NCBI RefSeq assembly: GCF_002245495.1
Contig: NZ_NQJF01000013.1
Coordinates: forward strand, 62,001-126,000
Length of the DNA: 64,000 nucleotides
Reading direction: 5' to 3'
Source: Oceanimonas baumannii
GTDB taxonomy: Bacteria; Pseudomonadota; Gammaproteobacteria; Enterobacterales; Aeromonadaceae
Below the pieces are notes generated by a model. It searched no databases and was not told where the DNA came from. It saw only the letters and a list, made by a program, of their open reading frames with translations. Below are positions 18,432 through 27,417 of the stretch, piece by piece (position 1 is the first letter of the stretch; every line of letters starts with the position of its first letter). Both the position numbers and the translations under genes were made by a program.

Positions 18432-19742
18432 GTGTCTGTCCGTTCTTTGACCACCCCCCTGCTGTTGATGATTTGCATGCATCTGGCCCCGCTGGCCAGT
18501 GCCAGCGACTGGCAACACTGGCAGAACAAGGCCACTCAGGCTTATCAGGCCGGTGACTACCAGGCTGCCGAGGCGGCCATTCGCCGGGCGCTTGAGCTGG
18601 CGGAGCAAGGCGGTGGCAGCACCGGATATACTGCCGGCAGCCTGAATCTTCTCGCTTTTATTCAGGCCGACCGGGGCGAGCTGAATGCTGCCCTTGGCAC
18701 CATGGAGCGGGCGGTGCGGCTGGGCAAAACCGCACTGGCCCGTCCAGGCGAGCAGCTGGCCGCGCTTTATTACAATCAGGGGATGTTGCTGCAGCAGGCC
18801 AACCAGCCCAAGCCGGCACTGGCGGCGCTGCAGCAGGCCATGAACGACTATCTGGCGTTGAACAGCAGCGGCAACGGCAAGCTGTGGCAGGCGGTGACTG
18901 CTCAGGGCCAGCTGCTGGTGGCAGAGCAGCCCGAGCAGGCCCGGACCTTGTTATTGCGGGCTTTGTCGGGGTTTGATGATAAGCCAGGCTTTACTCACCG
19001 GCCGCCGGTGCCGCATCAGGCACGGCTGGCTTATTTGCTGGGGCAGGCTCACATTCAGCTCGGGCAATATCAGGCGGCGGTTACCGATCTGGAGCAGGCC
19101 ATTGAGCTGGCCCGGCAGGCTGGTAATGCCGGGTTGCAGCAAAACGGACTGGAATATCTGGCCAGTGCCTATGAACAACTGGATCAGCCACAACAGGCCG
19201 GCTCGGTGCTCGAACAAATTCTGGCACTCAGCGAGCAGCAACCCGCCAGCATGAGCCGGGTGATGCAGCTGAATGAGCTGGGCATGCAGTTGCAGCAGCA
19301 AAAACTATATGCCGATGCCGAAAGCCGCTTCAGAGAGGCGCAGCACACCCTGGAGTTGCTTAATCATACGCAAAGTGTGGAGCAGGCACTGGTGCTGGGT
19401 AACCTGGCGAGCGTTAAATTTGCCCAGCAAGAGCACAATGCGGCAGAGCGCTTGTTCGAGCAAAGCTACCGGCTTTATCTGGCGTACCCTCAGCGTCCTC
19501 TCAATGCCGCCAACACCGCTGCCTGGCTGGGCACCCTTTATTACAATCAGCAGGATTATCAAAAAGCCGAGCCGGTATTCTTGCAGGGACTGCAGTGGCT
19601 GGAGTCGGCTCCGGACGCGTCACCACAAAACCTGCTGGTGGCGCTGCAAAACCTGAGTGCGCTCTACAGCGCCTGGGGCAAAAAAAGCCAGGCCAGGCCT
19701 TATGCCCGCCGGGCGGGGGAACTTAAGAGTACTCTGAAATAG
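18432..19742 (+). CDS. Exported tetratricopeptide-repeat protein of unknown role
   Basis: About 436 aa. Signal peptide (SLTTPLLLMICMHLAPLASAS) then consecutive TPR motifs to the end (for example YQAGDYQAAEAAIRRALELA, GQYQAAVTDLEQAIELARQA, QQDYQKAEPVFLQGLQWL). GTG 18432, with AAGGAG seven bases upstream, fits best; ATG 18411 is an in-frame alternative, and longer frames overlap Slam. It lies 37 bases after the Slam stop in the same direction and so is likely part of the haemophore secretion unit, perhaps as a periplasmic chaperone or scaffold. I do not know a named homologue. Confidence 0.72.
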   Translation: MSVRSLTTPLLLMICMHLAPLASASDWQHWQNKATQAYQAGDYQAAEAAIRRALELAEQGGGSTGYTAGSLNLLAFIQADRGELNAALGTMERAVRLGKTALARPGEQLAALYYNQGMLLQQANQPKPALAALQQAMNDYLALNSSGNGKLWQAVTAQGQLLVAEQPEQARTLLLRALSGFDDKPGFTHRPPVPHQARLAYLLGQAHIQLGQYQAAVTDLEQAIELARQAGNAGLQQNGLEYLASAYEQLDQPQQAGSVLEQILALSEQQPASMSRVMQLNELGMQLQQQKLYADAESRFREAQHTLELLNHTQSVEQALVLGNLASVKFAQQEHNAAERLFEQSYRLYLAYPQRPLNAANTAAWLGTLYYNQQDYQKAEPVFLQGLQWLESAPDASPQNLLVALQNLSALYSAWGKKSQARPYARRAGELKSTLK

Positions 19743-19744
19743 GT

Positions 19745-19770
19745 AAGTCGCTACCTGACTTGTTTTTCCG
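19745..19770 (+). terminator. Possible terminator after the TPR gene
   Basis: AAGTC/GACTT stem (19745-19749, 19757-19761) followed by GTTTTT, then a second T run at 19771-19777 within CCGTTTTTTTACGG. The stem is short, so efficiency is uncertain. Confidence 0.45.
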
Positions 19771-19845
19771 TTTTTTTACGGACTTTCCCTTCTCGTTCGG
19801 TGTAAAGGTCAGGGAAGGCGTTTAAACAGGTTAACCGAGGTAGTT

Positions 19846-20874
19846 ATGAACACATGGATTCGTTATGGTATTGGCCTGACCTTGCTGGGGGCCAGTGCTC
19901 AGGTAATGGCCGATACCGCCGCAGACGTTCCTGCAGCCAGCACAGAGGTCGCGGCACCGGCTCCCGCCCAGGCTGAAGTGCCGGCGGCAAGCGTACCTTT
20001 AACTGAGGCGGAAAATGCCACCGGCACGGCAGACATGGATCATGCCGCCGGTGCCCAGACGCCTGCCGGCCAGAATGCCGGACCAAATACCGAAGCAAAT
20101 TCGGACCAGCAGCATGGCGCAGGTCATGCCGTGGCGGGTGCCGATATGGTGGCGGCGCTGGGGCAGACGGACTTATCCCCCTGGGGCATGTATCAGGCCG
20201 CCGACTGGGTGGTCAAGTCGGTCATGATTTTGCTGCTGGTCGCGTCGGTTGTTACCTGGGCGGTGTGGCTGGGCAAACAGCTGCAACTGATGGTTGCCCG
20301 CCGCCGGTGCCGGCAATTGCTTGCTTGCGTGGTGAATGCCGACACCTTTGCCGAGGCGGAGCTCGACTGCCACACCGGCCGGGGCGGGGGCATGGCGCTG
20401 CTGGCAGCTACCCGCCACGAGCTGAGCCAGTCGGCCCGGGGGCCGGCCAGCGATGAGGGCATTAAAGAGCGGGTGCAGGCCCGGCTGGACAGAGTGCAGG
20501 CCGGCCTGGGCAGCGGCATGAGCAAGGGCACGGGGTTGCTGGCCACCATTGGTTCTGTGGCACCGTTTGTAGGCTTGTTTGGCACCGTGTGGGGCATTAT
20601 GAATGCGTTTATCGGCATTGCCCGCTCACAAACCACCAACCTGGCGGTGGTGGCACCGGGGATTGCCGAGGCATTGCTGGCCACCGCCATTGGTCTGGTG
20701 GCGGCCATTCCTGCTGTGGTGATCTATAACCATTTTGCCCGTGCCATTGGCGGTTATCGCGCCCTGCTGGCGGATATGTCGGTGGCATTGCTGGTGCTGG
20801 TAAGCCGGGATCTGGATCGTCAGTCGGTGAACCAGGCGGCCAATACCGAAGTATTGCTGCGCAAAACGGGGTGA
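19846..20874 (+). CDS. exbB: TonB-system energiser ExbB, with extended periplasmic N terminus
   Basis: 342 aa. Signal-like N terminus, a ~90-residue Ala/Pro-rich periplasmic stretch, then the three-helix MotA/TolQ/ExbB core with [26 protein letters not shown] and [24 protein letters not shown]. The N-terminal extension is typical of the longer ExbB class seen in Pseudomonas-like TonB systems. With ExbD and TonB it couples the proton gradient to the receptors in this region. GAGGT precedes the ATG. Confidence 0.9.
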   Translation: MNTWIRYGIGLTLLGASAQVMADTAADVPAASTEVAAPAPAQAEVPAASVPLTEAENATGTADMDHAAGAQTPAGQNAGPNTEANSDQQHGAGHAVAGADMVAALGQTDLSPWGMYQAADWVVKSVMILLLVASVVTWAVWLGKQLQLMVARRRCRQLLACVVNADTFAEAELDCHTGRGGGMALLAATRHELSQSARGPASDEGIKERVQARLDRVQAGLGSGMSKGTGLLATIGSVAPFVGLFGTVWGIMNAFIGIARSQTTNLAVVAPGIAEALLATAIGLVAAIPAVVIYNHFARAIGGYRALLADMSVALLVLVSRDLDRQSVNQAANTEVLLRKTG

Positions 20875-20877
20875 GCC

Positions 20878-21297
20878 ATGGCCTTCAAGCGTTTTTCCAG
20901 CCCCGACGAGTTGCCGGACAATCACGATATCAACGTAACGCCCTTTATTGATGTCATGCTGGTACTGCTGATTATTTTTATGGTGGCGGCCCCGCTGGCC
21001 ACCGTGAGCGTGCCGGTGGATTTGCCGTCCTCTAGCGCCGAGCCCACTCCCAAGCCCGATAAACCTTTTTATCTCACGGTGCAGGAAGACTTGACCCTGG
21101 TGCTGGGCGAAGATCAGCCGGTGGCACTGGAGCAGCTGTCTCAGGCTCTTGGTGTTTCGTTGCCCGACAAGGAGCAGCGCATTTTTTTGCGCGCCGATCA
21201 AAGCCTTAGCTATCAGAACCTGATGAAGGTGATGAACGCGCTCAGTGCCGCAGGCTATTTGCAGGTGGCGCTGGTGGGGCTGGAGGCCGCATCATGA
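20878..21297 (+). CDS. exbD: TonB-system protein ExbD
   Basis: 139 aa with a single N-terminal transmembrane helix (VTPFIDVMLVLLIIFMVAAPL) whose Asp is the conserved proton-path residue, followed by a periplasmic domain ending with the K-V-M-N-A-L-S helix. It lies 3 bases after exbB and overlaps tonB by 4 bases. Confidence 0.92.
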   Translation: MAFKRFSSPDELPDNHDINVTPFIDVMLVLLIIFMVAAPLATVSVPVDLPSSSAEPTPKPDKPFYLTVQEDLTLVLGEDQPVALEQLSQALGVSLPDKEQRIFLRADQSLSYQNLMKVMNALSAAGYLQVALVGLEAAS

Positions 21298-22148
21298 CGG
21301 TGCTGGCCGGACCTGGAGTGCCTCCCGAGAACACCGGCCGCTGGCTTGTGGCCGGGGTGTCATTCAGCCTGGCTCTGCACGGCCTGGCGGTGGCCGCCTG
21401 GCTATGGCAGCCCCGTCCGGTGCCCGTCCCCATGGCTCCGGCGGCGGTGCCCATGGTGGTCAGCATGGTGGGGCCGGTGACCTCACCCAAACCTCAGCCA
21501 ATGCAGGACCCGGGTCCGCCTCAGCCAGAAATCAGCGCCAGCGCGCCGCCCCCGCCGGTGGCCGAGCCAGAGCCGGAAACGGCACCTTTGGTGCCGGCAC
21601 CAAAGGCCGATAAACCCTCGCCGTTGCGGGCCAGTGAAAAAAAGCCCGAGCCCAAACCAAAACCCAAGCCCAAACCGCGCAAACCCGTTGAGCGCACGGT
21701 GAAAAAAGCCGAGCCCAAGCCCGCTCCGGTAACCGAGGCCAACTCACACAGTGAGCGGGCACAACAAAGCCAGCGCGCCCAGGCCGAGCAAAGCGTTAAT
21801 GCGCCCCGGAGCGACAGGTTGTCGGCTCCCCGTCAGGGGCAGACCAGCGTGCAGCACAGAGCCGCCAGAATCAGCTGGCAGCAGAAACTGCATGCCCACC
21901 TTGAGCGGCACAAGCGCTATCCGCGCCATGCCCGCCGGCAGGGCAGGGAAGGCATGCCCCGCATCAGCTTTACCATGGATCGCAGCGGCAAGGTGCTGTC
22001 GGCCTCATTGGTGGGCAGCAGCGGCACTTCCTCCCTCGATAAAGAAGCCCTGGCCCTGGTGCGGCGCGCCTCCCCCCTGCCCAAGCCCCCCGCGGTGATC
22101 TCTGGCACACAGCTTACCCTGACCGTGCCCATCAACTTTTCTTTGTAA
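21294..22148 (+). CDS. tonB: TonB energy-transducing protein
   Basis: 284 aa. One transmembrane helix near residues 20-40, a Pro/Lys-rich spacer with repeated P-K and E-P units (residues ~60-140; the KPKPKPK region spans the periplasm), and a C-terminal TonB domain (RYPRHARRQGREGMPRISFT, then DKEALALVRRASPLPKPP). ATGA overlap with exbD. It is dedicated to the haem/siderophore receptors in this cluster or shared with others on the genome. Confidence 0.9.
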   Translation: MTVLAGPGVPPENTGRWLVAGVSFSLALHGLAVAAWLWQPRPVPVPMAPAAVPMVVSMVGPVTSPKPQPMQDPGPPQPEISASAPPPPVAEPEPETAPLVPAPKADKPSPLRASEKKPEPKPKPKPKPRKPVERTVKKAEPKPAPVTEANSHSERAQQSQRAQAEQSVNAPRSDRLSAPRQGQTSVQHRAARISWQQKLHAHLERHKRYPRHARRQGREGMPRISFTMDRSGKVLSASLVGSSGTSSLDKEALALVRRASPLPKPPAVISGTQLTLTVPINFSL

Positions 22149-22205
22149 TAACAACGTTTGCGCTAGCGCGGTTTGGTATTAATGAAATTAAATCAAAGCT
22201 GTTAT

Positions 22206-22225
22206 TGATTGTGATTATCATTTAA
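22206..22225. promoter_or_regulatory. Fur-box-like site upstream of the haem-binding protein gene
   Basis: TGATTGTGATTATCATTTAA contains GATTATCATT, matching the core of the Fur consensus. It lies 40 bases before the likely start of the HmuT-like gene and 58 bases after the tonB stop. Confidence 0.6.
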
Positions 22226-22264
22226 CTTATCTTTCGATAATTCGAGTTGGTCACCGTTGTAACC

Positions 22265-23113
22265 ATGCTGTTTTTTCTTTTTCGCCCCATGCACACGCTG
22301 CCTGGTGTGGTGTTGCTGTGCTGGAGTCTGACGGCCTGGCCGGTGCCCAGAGTGGCGGTGCTGGATCCGGGTCATGCCGAGATTGCCCGCGCACTGGGTA
22401 TGGAGCAGGCCATCGTGCTGTTGCCGGTGGATCCGGCGTTAAGTGACGGTTTTTCCCATGCGCAACACTACCGGCACCGCCCTGCCATTGAGAGCCTGCT
22501 GGCGCTGGAGCCGGATGTGGTGATTGGCGGTAACCCGGTTCGCGACCAGGTGGTGATCGAGCAGAGCCAACGCTTTGCACTGAGTACACACATGCTGGTC
22601 CGCACTCTGCCGGTAGATGAACGCATTCATGCCCTGGCCGGGATCCTGGGCGTGCCCGGGCGGGGGCAGGAGCTGGTCTGGCACATGCAGCAGGACTATG
22701 CCCGGGCGGCGGAGTTGGCTCAGGGCCGCCCTCCGGTGCGGGTGCTGCACCTTTCCAGCAACGGTGCCGGCGCGGGGAACGTAACCGGTGCCGGGGCGGG
22801 CACTCCTGCCCACGGTCTGATTGAGCGTGCCGGCGGCATGAATGTGGGTGCCGAGACCGGGCTGGAACGTTATCAGGTGCTGAGCGCCGAAGGCGTAATG
22901 CTGATGGCTCCCGAGGTGGTGGTGGTATCGGATCTGGAGCTGGCGGCACTGGGCGGGCTCACACATATCTGGCAGCGGGTGCCTGGCCTGGGTCTGACGC
23001 CCGCCGCCAGGCAACGCCGGCTGGTGGTGCTGGAACACAGCGCGCTTAAGTTTGATGCAGCCGGCAGTGGCCGGGCCACATTGGCCCTGGCCAGGGCATT
23101 ACATCAACCCTGA
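22265..23113 (+). CDS. Periplasmic haem-binding protein, HmuT-like
   Basis: About 282 aa of the helical-backbone (TroA/BtuF) binding-protein class, with R-V-A-V-L-D-P-G-H-A-E-I near the start and LLALEPDVVIGG, typical of HmuT/ShuT/HutB. The early part is a signal peptide (GVVLLCWSLTAWP). ATG 22265 or ATG 22289 may be the start; a TTG at 22247 is less likely. No permease or ATPase gene (hmuU/hmuV) follows; instead a TonB receptor starts 30 bases downstream. It may use a transporter encoded elsewhere. Confidence 0.75.
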   Translation: MLFFLFRPMHTLPGVVLLCWSLTAWPVPRVAVLDPGHAEIARALGMEQAIVLLPVDPALSDGFSHAQHYRHRPAIESLLALEPDVVIGGNPVRDQVVIEQSQRFALSTHMLVRTLPVDERIHALAGILGVPGRGQELVWHMQQDYARAAELAQGRPPVRVLHLSSNGAGAGNVTGAGAGTPAHGLIERAGGMNVGAETGLERYQVLSAEGVMLMAPEVVVVSDLELAALGGLTHIWQRVPGLGLTPAARQRRLVVLEHSALKFDAAGSGRATLALARALHQP

Positions 23114-23143
23114 CAACTCATTTACCCACACTTAAAAGGATTA

Positions 23144-25150
23144 ATGATCATGAGTTCTTCGCAGTCCCCCTCTCCGTTTGTTGTGATGCCGAGGCTGGCT
23201 CCGCTGAGTGCGCTGGTGCTGGGGGCGCTGGCATGGCCGGCGCTGGCAGACAGTGCGTATAGCGAGCTGCCCACCACAGTGGTGACCTCGGCAGCGGCGT
23301 CGGGTTATGCGGTGGATCCGGCCAGAGCACCGGCCAGTATTTCGGTGATTACCCGGGAGCAGCTGGAAGGGCGCTCCTACCGTGATATTACCGATGCGCT
23401 GCAGCGGCTGCCCGGGGTGTTTGTGGATGAGGGGCCATCGGGCAAGGGCGGTACCGGAGAGGTGTCCATACGTGGCCTGGACTCGAAATATACCCTTATT
23501 CTGGTGGACGGCGTGCCGCAAAGCTCCCGTCAGGCCTATTACAACGGTAACGGGTCCGGCGCGGAATTCGGCTGGTTGCCGCCCATGTCCGCCATTGAAC
23601 GCATTGAGGTGATCCGGGGCCCCATGTCTACCCTTTATGGCTCCGATGCGCTGGGTGGCGTGATTAACGTGATCACCCGCGGTGCTGCTGCCAGCTGGGG
23701 TGGCACAGTAAACCTGGATACCGTGATCCAGGAAGATTCGGCCTCGGGTGATCAGCAGCAGTCCCAGTTTCGTATGAGCGGGCCGGTTACCGATACGCTG
23801 GCCGCCACCCTGACGGGCTCCGTGCTCAACCGGGATGAAGATGCCATTAAGAGCGGTTACCGGGGCTATGACAGGCGCGATGTCAGTGGCCAGCTGGACT
23901 GGGAAGTGAACGATGCCAACCGGCTGGTACTGGAGCTGGGTTACGGCACCCAGGAGACCGAGGGCAGTGCCGAGAAAACGGGCCGTAACAGCCATCTTGA
24001 TACCCGCCGTCAGCGCCAGACCCTGCGCCACACCCTGACATGGGGTGATAACCTGGCGACCCGCAGTTATATACAGCGCACTGAAATGCGCCAGAACGAC
24101 AGCAGTTATCGTTCCACTTATGAGCGGCTGACCGCCAATACCTCTACCGTGATCCCGCTGGAGAACCATTTGCTCACCGTGGGCGCAGAGGCGCGCGAAC
24201 AAAGTACCGAGAACCCGGATCGCGGGTATGGTGAACAAAGCCTGAAACGCTGGGATCTGGCCCTGTTTGCCGAAGATGAGTGGTTTTTGACCGATGAATT
24301 GTCGCTTACCGGTGGTGCCCGCTGGGTGGACGACGAGAAATACGGTTCCGAGCTGGTGCCGCGGGTGTATGCGGTATACAACCCGGGAATGGGGCTGATC
24401 TTTAAGGGTGGCGTGAGTGCCGGTTACCGTACTCCGGATCTGAAGCAGGGTGACTCCAACTGGATTGAAGGCGGTGGCGGCCCAAGGTGCCCGGACTGTC
24501 GCGATGTGGGTAATTCGGATCTGGAATCGGAGAAGAGCACCAGTTATGAGTTGTCGGCGCAATGGCAGTCCGAGGCGGGGCTGGCGCTGGGGGCAACGCT
24601 GTTCCATACCGATTTCAGAGACAAGATTGAAAAGCCCATTGTGTGCGATACCCGTGATGGTGATCCCGTGTGTCTTTATCAGGGGGCGCCCTACACGGCC
24701 ATCTATCAGTATACCAATGTGGAGAAGGCCGAAGTGCGGGGAGCCGAGCTGACCCTGAACACCCCCCTGGGTGAGACTCTTAATCTGGATGCCAGCTACA
24801 CCTATACCGACAGTGAGCAGACATCGGGCAAAAATGCCGGCAGCCCGTTGAACGATCAGCCCCGGCACCGGGCCGCTCTTGGCCTGAGCTGGCAGCCCGT
24901 TGCCACCACCGAGCTGTGGTCTCAGGCCCGCTACCGCGGAGAATCGGCGCAGGTGGCCGGCCGCCGTGGTCTTTCCAAGGCCTATTCCGGTTACACCATA
25001 GTGGACGCCGGTGTCCGCTATCAGCTGACCGACACCTTTGGCATTTATGGCGGGGTGTACAATCTGTTTGACCGGGACGTGAATAATGATGAACACGGTC
25101 GCCTGCTGGAAGGGCGGCGCTATAATGCCGGTATTAATGTGACCTTTTGA
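23144..25150 (+). CDS. TonB-dependent receptor (FepA/CirA-like)
   Basis: 668 aa. Signal peptide (to ALA near residue 35), a TonB-box-like TTVVTSA, plug domain (PASISVITREQLEGRSYRDI; RGLDSKYTLILVDGVPQ; IERIEVIRGPMSTLYGSDALGGVINV) and a 22-strand barrel ending in NAGINVTF with a terminal Phe. Closest in pattern to ferric-catecholate/CirA-type receptors; haem is possible because it follows an HmuT-like gene. An RRCPDCRD-like cysteine pair (Cys-x-x-Cys in PRCPDCRDV) lies in an extracellular loop. AAAGGA precedes the ATG. Followed by a terminator. Confidence 0.87.
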   Translation: MIMSSSQSPSPFVVMPRLAPLSALVLGALAWPALADSAYSELPTTVVTSAAASGYAVDPARAPASISVITREQLEGRSYRDITDALQRLPGVFVDEGPSGKGGTGEVSIRGLDSKYTLILVDGVPQSSRQAYYNGNGSGAEFGWLPPMSAIERIEVIRGPMSTLYGSDALGGVINVITRGAAASWGGTVNLDTVIQEDSASGDQQQSQFRMSGPVTDTLAATLTGSVLNRDEDAIKSGYRGYDRRDVSGQLDWEVNDANRLVLELGYGTQETEGSAEKTGRNSHLDTRRQRQTLRHTLTWGDNLATRSYIQRTEMRQNDSSYRSTYERLTANTSTVIPLENHLLTVGAEAREQSTENPDRGYGEQSLKRWDLALFAEDEWFLTDELSLTGGARWVDDEKYGSELVPRVYAVYNPGMGLIFKGGVSAGYRTPDLKQGDSNWIEGGGGPRCPDCRDVGNSDLESEKSTSYELSAQWQSEAGLALGATLFHTDFRDKIEKPIVCDTRDGDPVCLYQGAPYTAIYQYTNVEKAEVRGAELTLNTPLGETLNLDASYTYTDSEQTSGKNAGSPLNDQPRHRAALGLSWQPVATTELWSQARYRGESAQVAGRRGLSKAYSGYTIVDAGVRYQLTDTFGIYGGVYNLFDRDVNNDEHGRLLEGRRYNAGINVTF

Positions 25151-25167
25151 GGCATTGAGCGATGCCG

Positions 25168-25199
25168 GGGGTGGGGGAGGTTCCTTCACCCCTTTTTTT
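25168..25199 (+). terminator. Rho-independent terminator after the TonB receptor
   Basis: GGGGTG/CACCCC stem (25168-25173, 25187-25192) with extra internal pairing, followed by seven Ts. An upstream ATG of the PadR frame (25162) lies before this hairpin and is therefore unlikely to be used. Confidence 0.75.
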
Positions 25200-25215
25200 G
25201 TTTCAGGCGTGTGTC

Positions 25216-25800
25216 ATGCAAAAAACCGATGCGAACTCTTCCTTGCCGGATCCGGGCCTGCCGCTGGGCATGCCGGCCACCCGCAAACTTTCCGCCGATG
25301 AGCTGGGCCTGATGGTACTGCTGCTGTTGAGTCAGCATCCCCGTTACGGCAGTGAACTGGCCGATGAACTGGCCCGGCTGTCCCGGCACTTTTACCGGCC
25401 CAGCCCGGGGGTGCTTTATCCGCGGCTGGCCAGCCTGAGCAAACAGCAGCTGGTGCAGCAACGGCGGGAAGGCAGACGCAAGTATTACCAGATCACCAGT
25501 GCCGGCCAGCTCTTTCTCGATGAGCACCGGTCCCGGGCCGAACGGATTGCTGAACGTCTGCGCCGGGCCGGCCGTAAACTGCTGCATATTCAGGCCGCTC
25601 TGGCTGAAACCGGCAGTAATGAAAACACGTCTCTGCCCATGGCTCAGGAGCTGCTTACCGCCCGCATGGACATGAAAGCTGCCCTGTATGAAAGCCGCCA
25701 CCTCGGCTCGCGAGGCCAGCAGGAGGTACTGACCATTCTGCGCGAGACGGCCAGCCGCCTTCGTGACTGTATACGCGCGCACACTGACCACGACAACTAG
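25216..25800 (+). CDS. PadR-family regulator (YqjI-like)
   Basis: 194 aa. PadR winged HTH at about residues 30-110 (LGLMVLLLLSQHPRYGSELADEL; RPSPGVLYPRLASL; GRRKYYQITSAG), then a helical C-terminal dimerisation region. The resemblance to YqjI, an iron/nickel-responsive regulator of iron reduction, is loose. ATG 25216 follows the terminator and is the preferred start. Context suggests control of haem/iron uptake. Confidence 0.82.
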   Translation: MQKTDANSSLPDPGLPLGMPATRKLSADELGLMVLLLLSQHPRYGSELADELARLSRHFYRPSPGVLYPRLASLSKQQLVQQRREGRRKYYQITSAGQLFLDEHRSRAERIAERLRRAGRKLLHIQAALAETGSNENTSLPMAQELLTARMDMKAALYESRHLGSRGQQEVLTILRETASRLRDCIRAHTDHDN

Positions 25801-25846
25801 CTTTCCTGTCCCTGTTTACTCTGGTGCGGACAGGTGTCAGCGCCCT

Positions 25847-26449
25847 TTACGTCTTCAGCAGAGCAAGTGCTCCTACGATCAGTGCACGCATACCTTCCGT
25901 GAGCTCTGCTGCCATTTCGGCTTCATCTATCTGGCTGTCTGTGTCTGAGATGCCGGGCTGGCCGGCGACCGAATACACCGCATCGGTAACGGCGATGCAA
26001 TGAAAGGTGATGGTTGCGAGCAGCCAGCGTGTCTGTGTCTTTGACAGGCCATAGGTTGCCGCCACGGCGTTGTGATGGGCGTCTATTTTGGCAAGCATCG
26101 GCGCGGTGGCGGCTGATCGGCGAATCAAATAGGGTGCCAGACCCGGATGATTTTTCACGAAAATGCTGACTTCATCGGTGAAATGAAACAAATACTGCTG
26201 TAATTCCTTACCGCCCGGTCCCGGTGGGGAAGGGAGTTGCCAGCGGTGGAAAATCTCTTCGGCCACCAGATGCTTGAGTGCCTCCAGGCTGGCAACGTGC
26301 TTGTAGAGCGCCATATGGCTGACTCCAAGAGCGCTGGCGACCCCGACAAAAGTGATATTGGGCAGGCCCATGCTGATGCCGGCATCAACGATACGTTCGC
26401 GGGTGATTGTTCTGGGCCGTCCGCTAGTCGTCGTTTTGCCTGCAGACAT
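25847..26449 (-). CDS. TetR-family regulator
   Basis: About 200 aa. TetR HTH at residues ~15-55 (RERIVDAGISMGLPNITFVGVASALGVSHMALYKHV) then an all-helical ligand-binding part. ATG 26449 (or GTG 26455). Its start abuts the broken receptor gene read in the opposite direction, so its promoter must lie within receptor sequence; this suggests an insertion or deletion joined the two. Target unknown. Confidence 0.8.
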   Translation of the reverse strand: MSAGKTTTSGRPRTITRERIVDAGISMGLPNITFVGVASALGVSHMALYKHVASLEALKHLVAEEIFHRWQLPSPPGPGGKELQQYLFHFTDEVSIFVKNHPGLAPYLIRRSAATAPMLAKIDAHHNAVAATYGLSKTQTRWLLATITFHCIAVTDAVYSVAGQPGISDTDSQIDEAEMAAELTEGMRALIVGALALLKT

Positions 26450-26453
26450 TATC

Positions 26454-27389
26454 ACGAATATTTATCGTCCGGTCTGGGGGGATGTCAGCACCGTCTTTAA
26501 TGCCCGGCCAATTACCCAGAGAGAGCTGGAGCTGACCAGTTTCGGGCTGGCTGACACCCTTTCATTTGCGCAGGACAGGCTGCACCTGACGCTGGGGCTG
26601 CGTCACCAGAGGGTCGTGCAGGATAGCTTCTTTGGCCCGGACAGCATTCCCATCAGCAGCTACGATGAAAGTGCGCTGACTCCTGCCGCTGCCGTGCTGT
26701 TTGAGCTAACCGATCAGGTTTCTGTCTACGCCAACTACATAGAAGGATTAAGCCAGGGGGCCAGCGCGCCGTCGACGGCGAGCAATTCCGGCGAGACCTT
26801 TAAACCCTACAAAACCAAGCAGAAAGAAGTGGGTCTGAAGTTTGATCTCGGTGAGTTTGCCCACACCCTTAGCTTTTACGAGATTACACGCCCTAGCAGT
26901 TACACGGATCCGGTGACCAATGTCTTTTCATTTGGCGGCGAGCAGCGTAACAGAGGGGTGGAGTGGGGCTTCTTTGGCTCACCGGCAGAGCATGTCCGGC
27001 TGATGGGCGGGGTGGCTTATGTGGATCCGGAGCTCACCAAAACGGCGGGCGGCATCAATCAGGGGAAACAGGCCACGGGCATTCCCAAACTGCAGGCCAA
27101 ACTCGGGGCTGAGTGGGATCTTCCCTTTGTGCAGGGGCTGACCTTAACGGGTAACGCCAGTGCCGTCTCCCGGCAGTATCTGAATGAAGATAACTCGCTT
27201 TCGTTACCGGGACGCACGCTCTACGACCTGGGTGCTCGCTACAGCACCCAGGTGAGTGGCTACCCGGTAACATGGCGCTTGAATATCGAGAACCTGACCA
27301 ATAAAGCCTATTGGGCCAAGCCGCATTACACCACGCTTGCTCTGGGTGCACCCCGGACGGTCATGCTGTCGGCCACGGTGGGCTTCTGA
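26454..27389 (+). pseudogene. 5'-truncated TonB-dependent siderophore receptor
   Basis: About 310 codons match only the C-terminal barrel of a FhuA/FoxA-like receptor (YRPVWGDV; TSFGLADTLSFAQDRLHLTLGLRHQ; GVEWGFFGSPAEHVRLMGGV; NIENLTNKAYWAK) and end in SATVGF with a terminal Phe. Signal peptide, TonB box and plug are missing. Similarity begins right at the 5' end of the divergent tetR gene. An open frame continues into tetR antisense sequence, but that part shows no receptor character. Without plug and signal it should not make a working receptor. Confidence 0.75.
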
Positions 27390-27417
27390 GGTGAACAAGC
27401 AGGGGGGTCCCCTGCTT

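Noticed and set aside
23141-25189. 682-codon open frame on the minus strand across the TonB receptor
   Set aside because: Antisense shadow of a clear receptor; low-complexity His/Gln/Gly-rich translation with no family pattern.
25804-25834. CCTGTCC/GGACAGG inverted repeat after the padR gene
   Set aside because: Long loop and no T run; too weak to call a terminator or operator.
26352-26453. N-terminal extension of the broken receptor through the tetR 5' region
   Set aside because: This part is antisense to the tetR helix-turn-helix and shows no receptor plug features.
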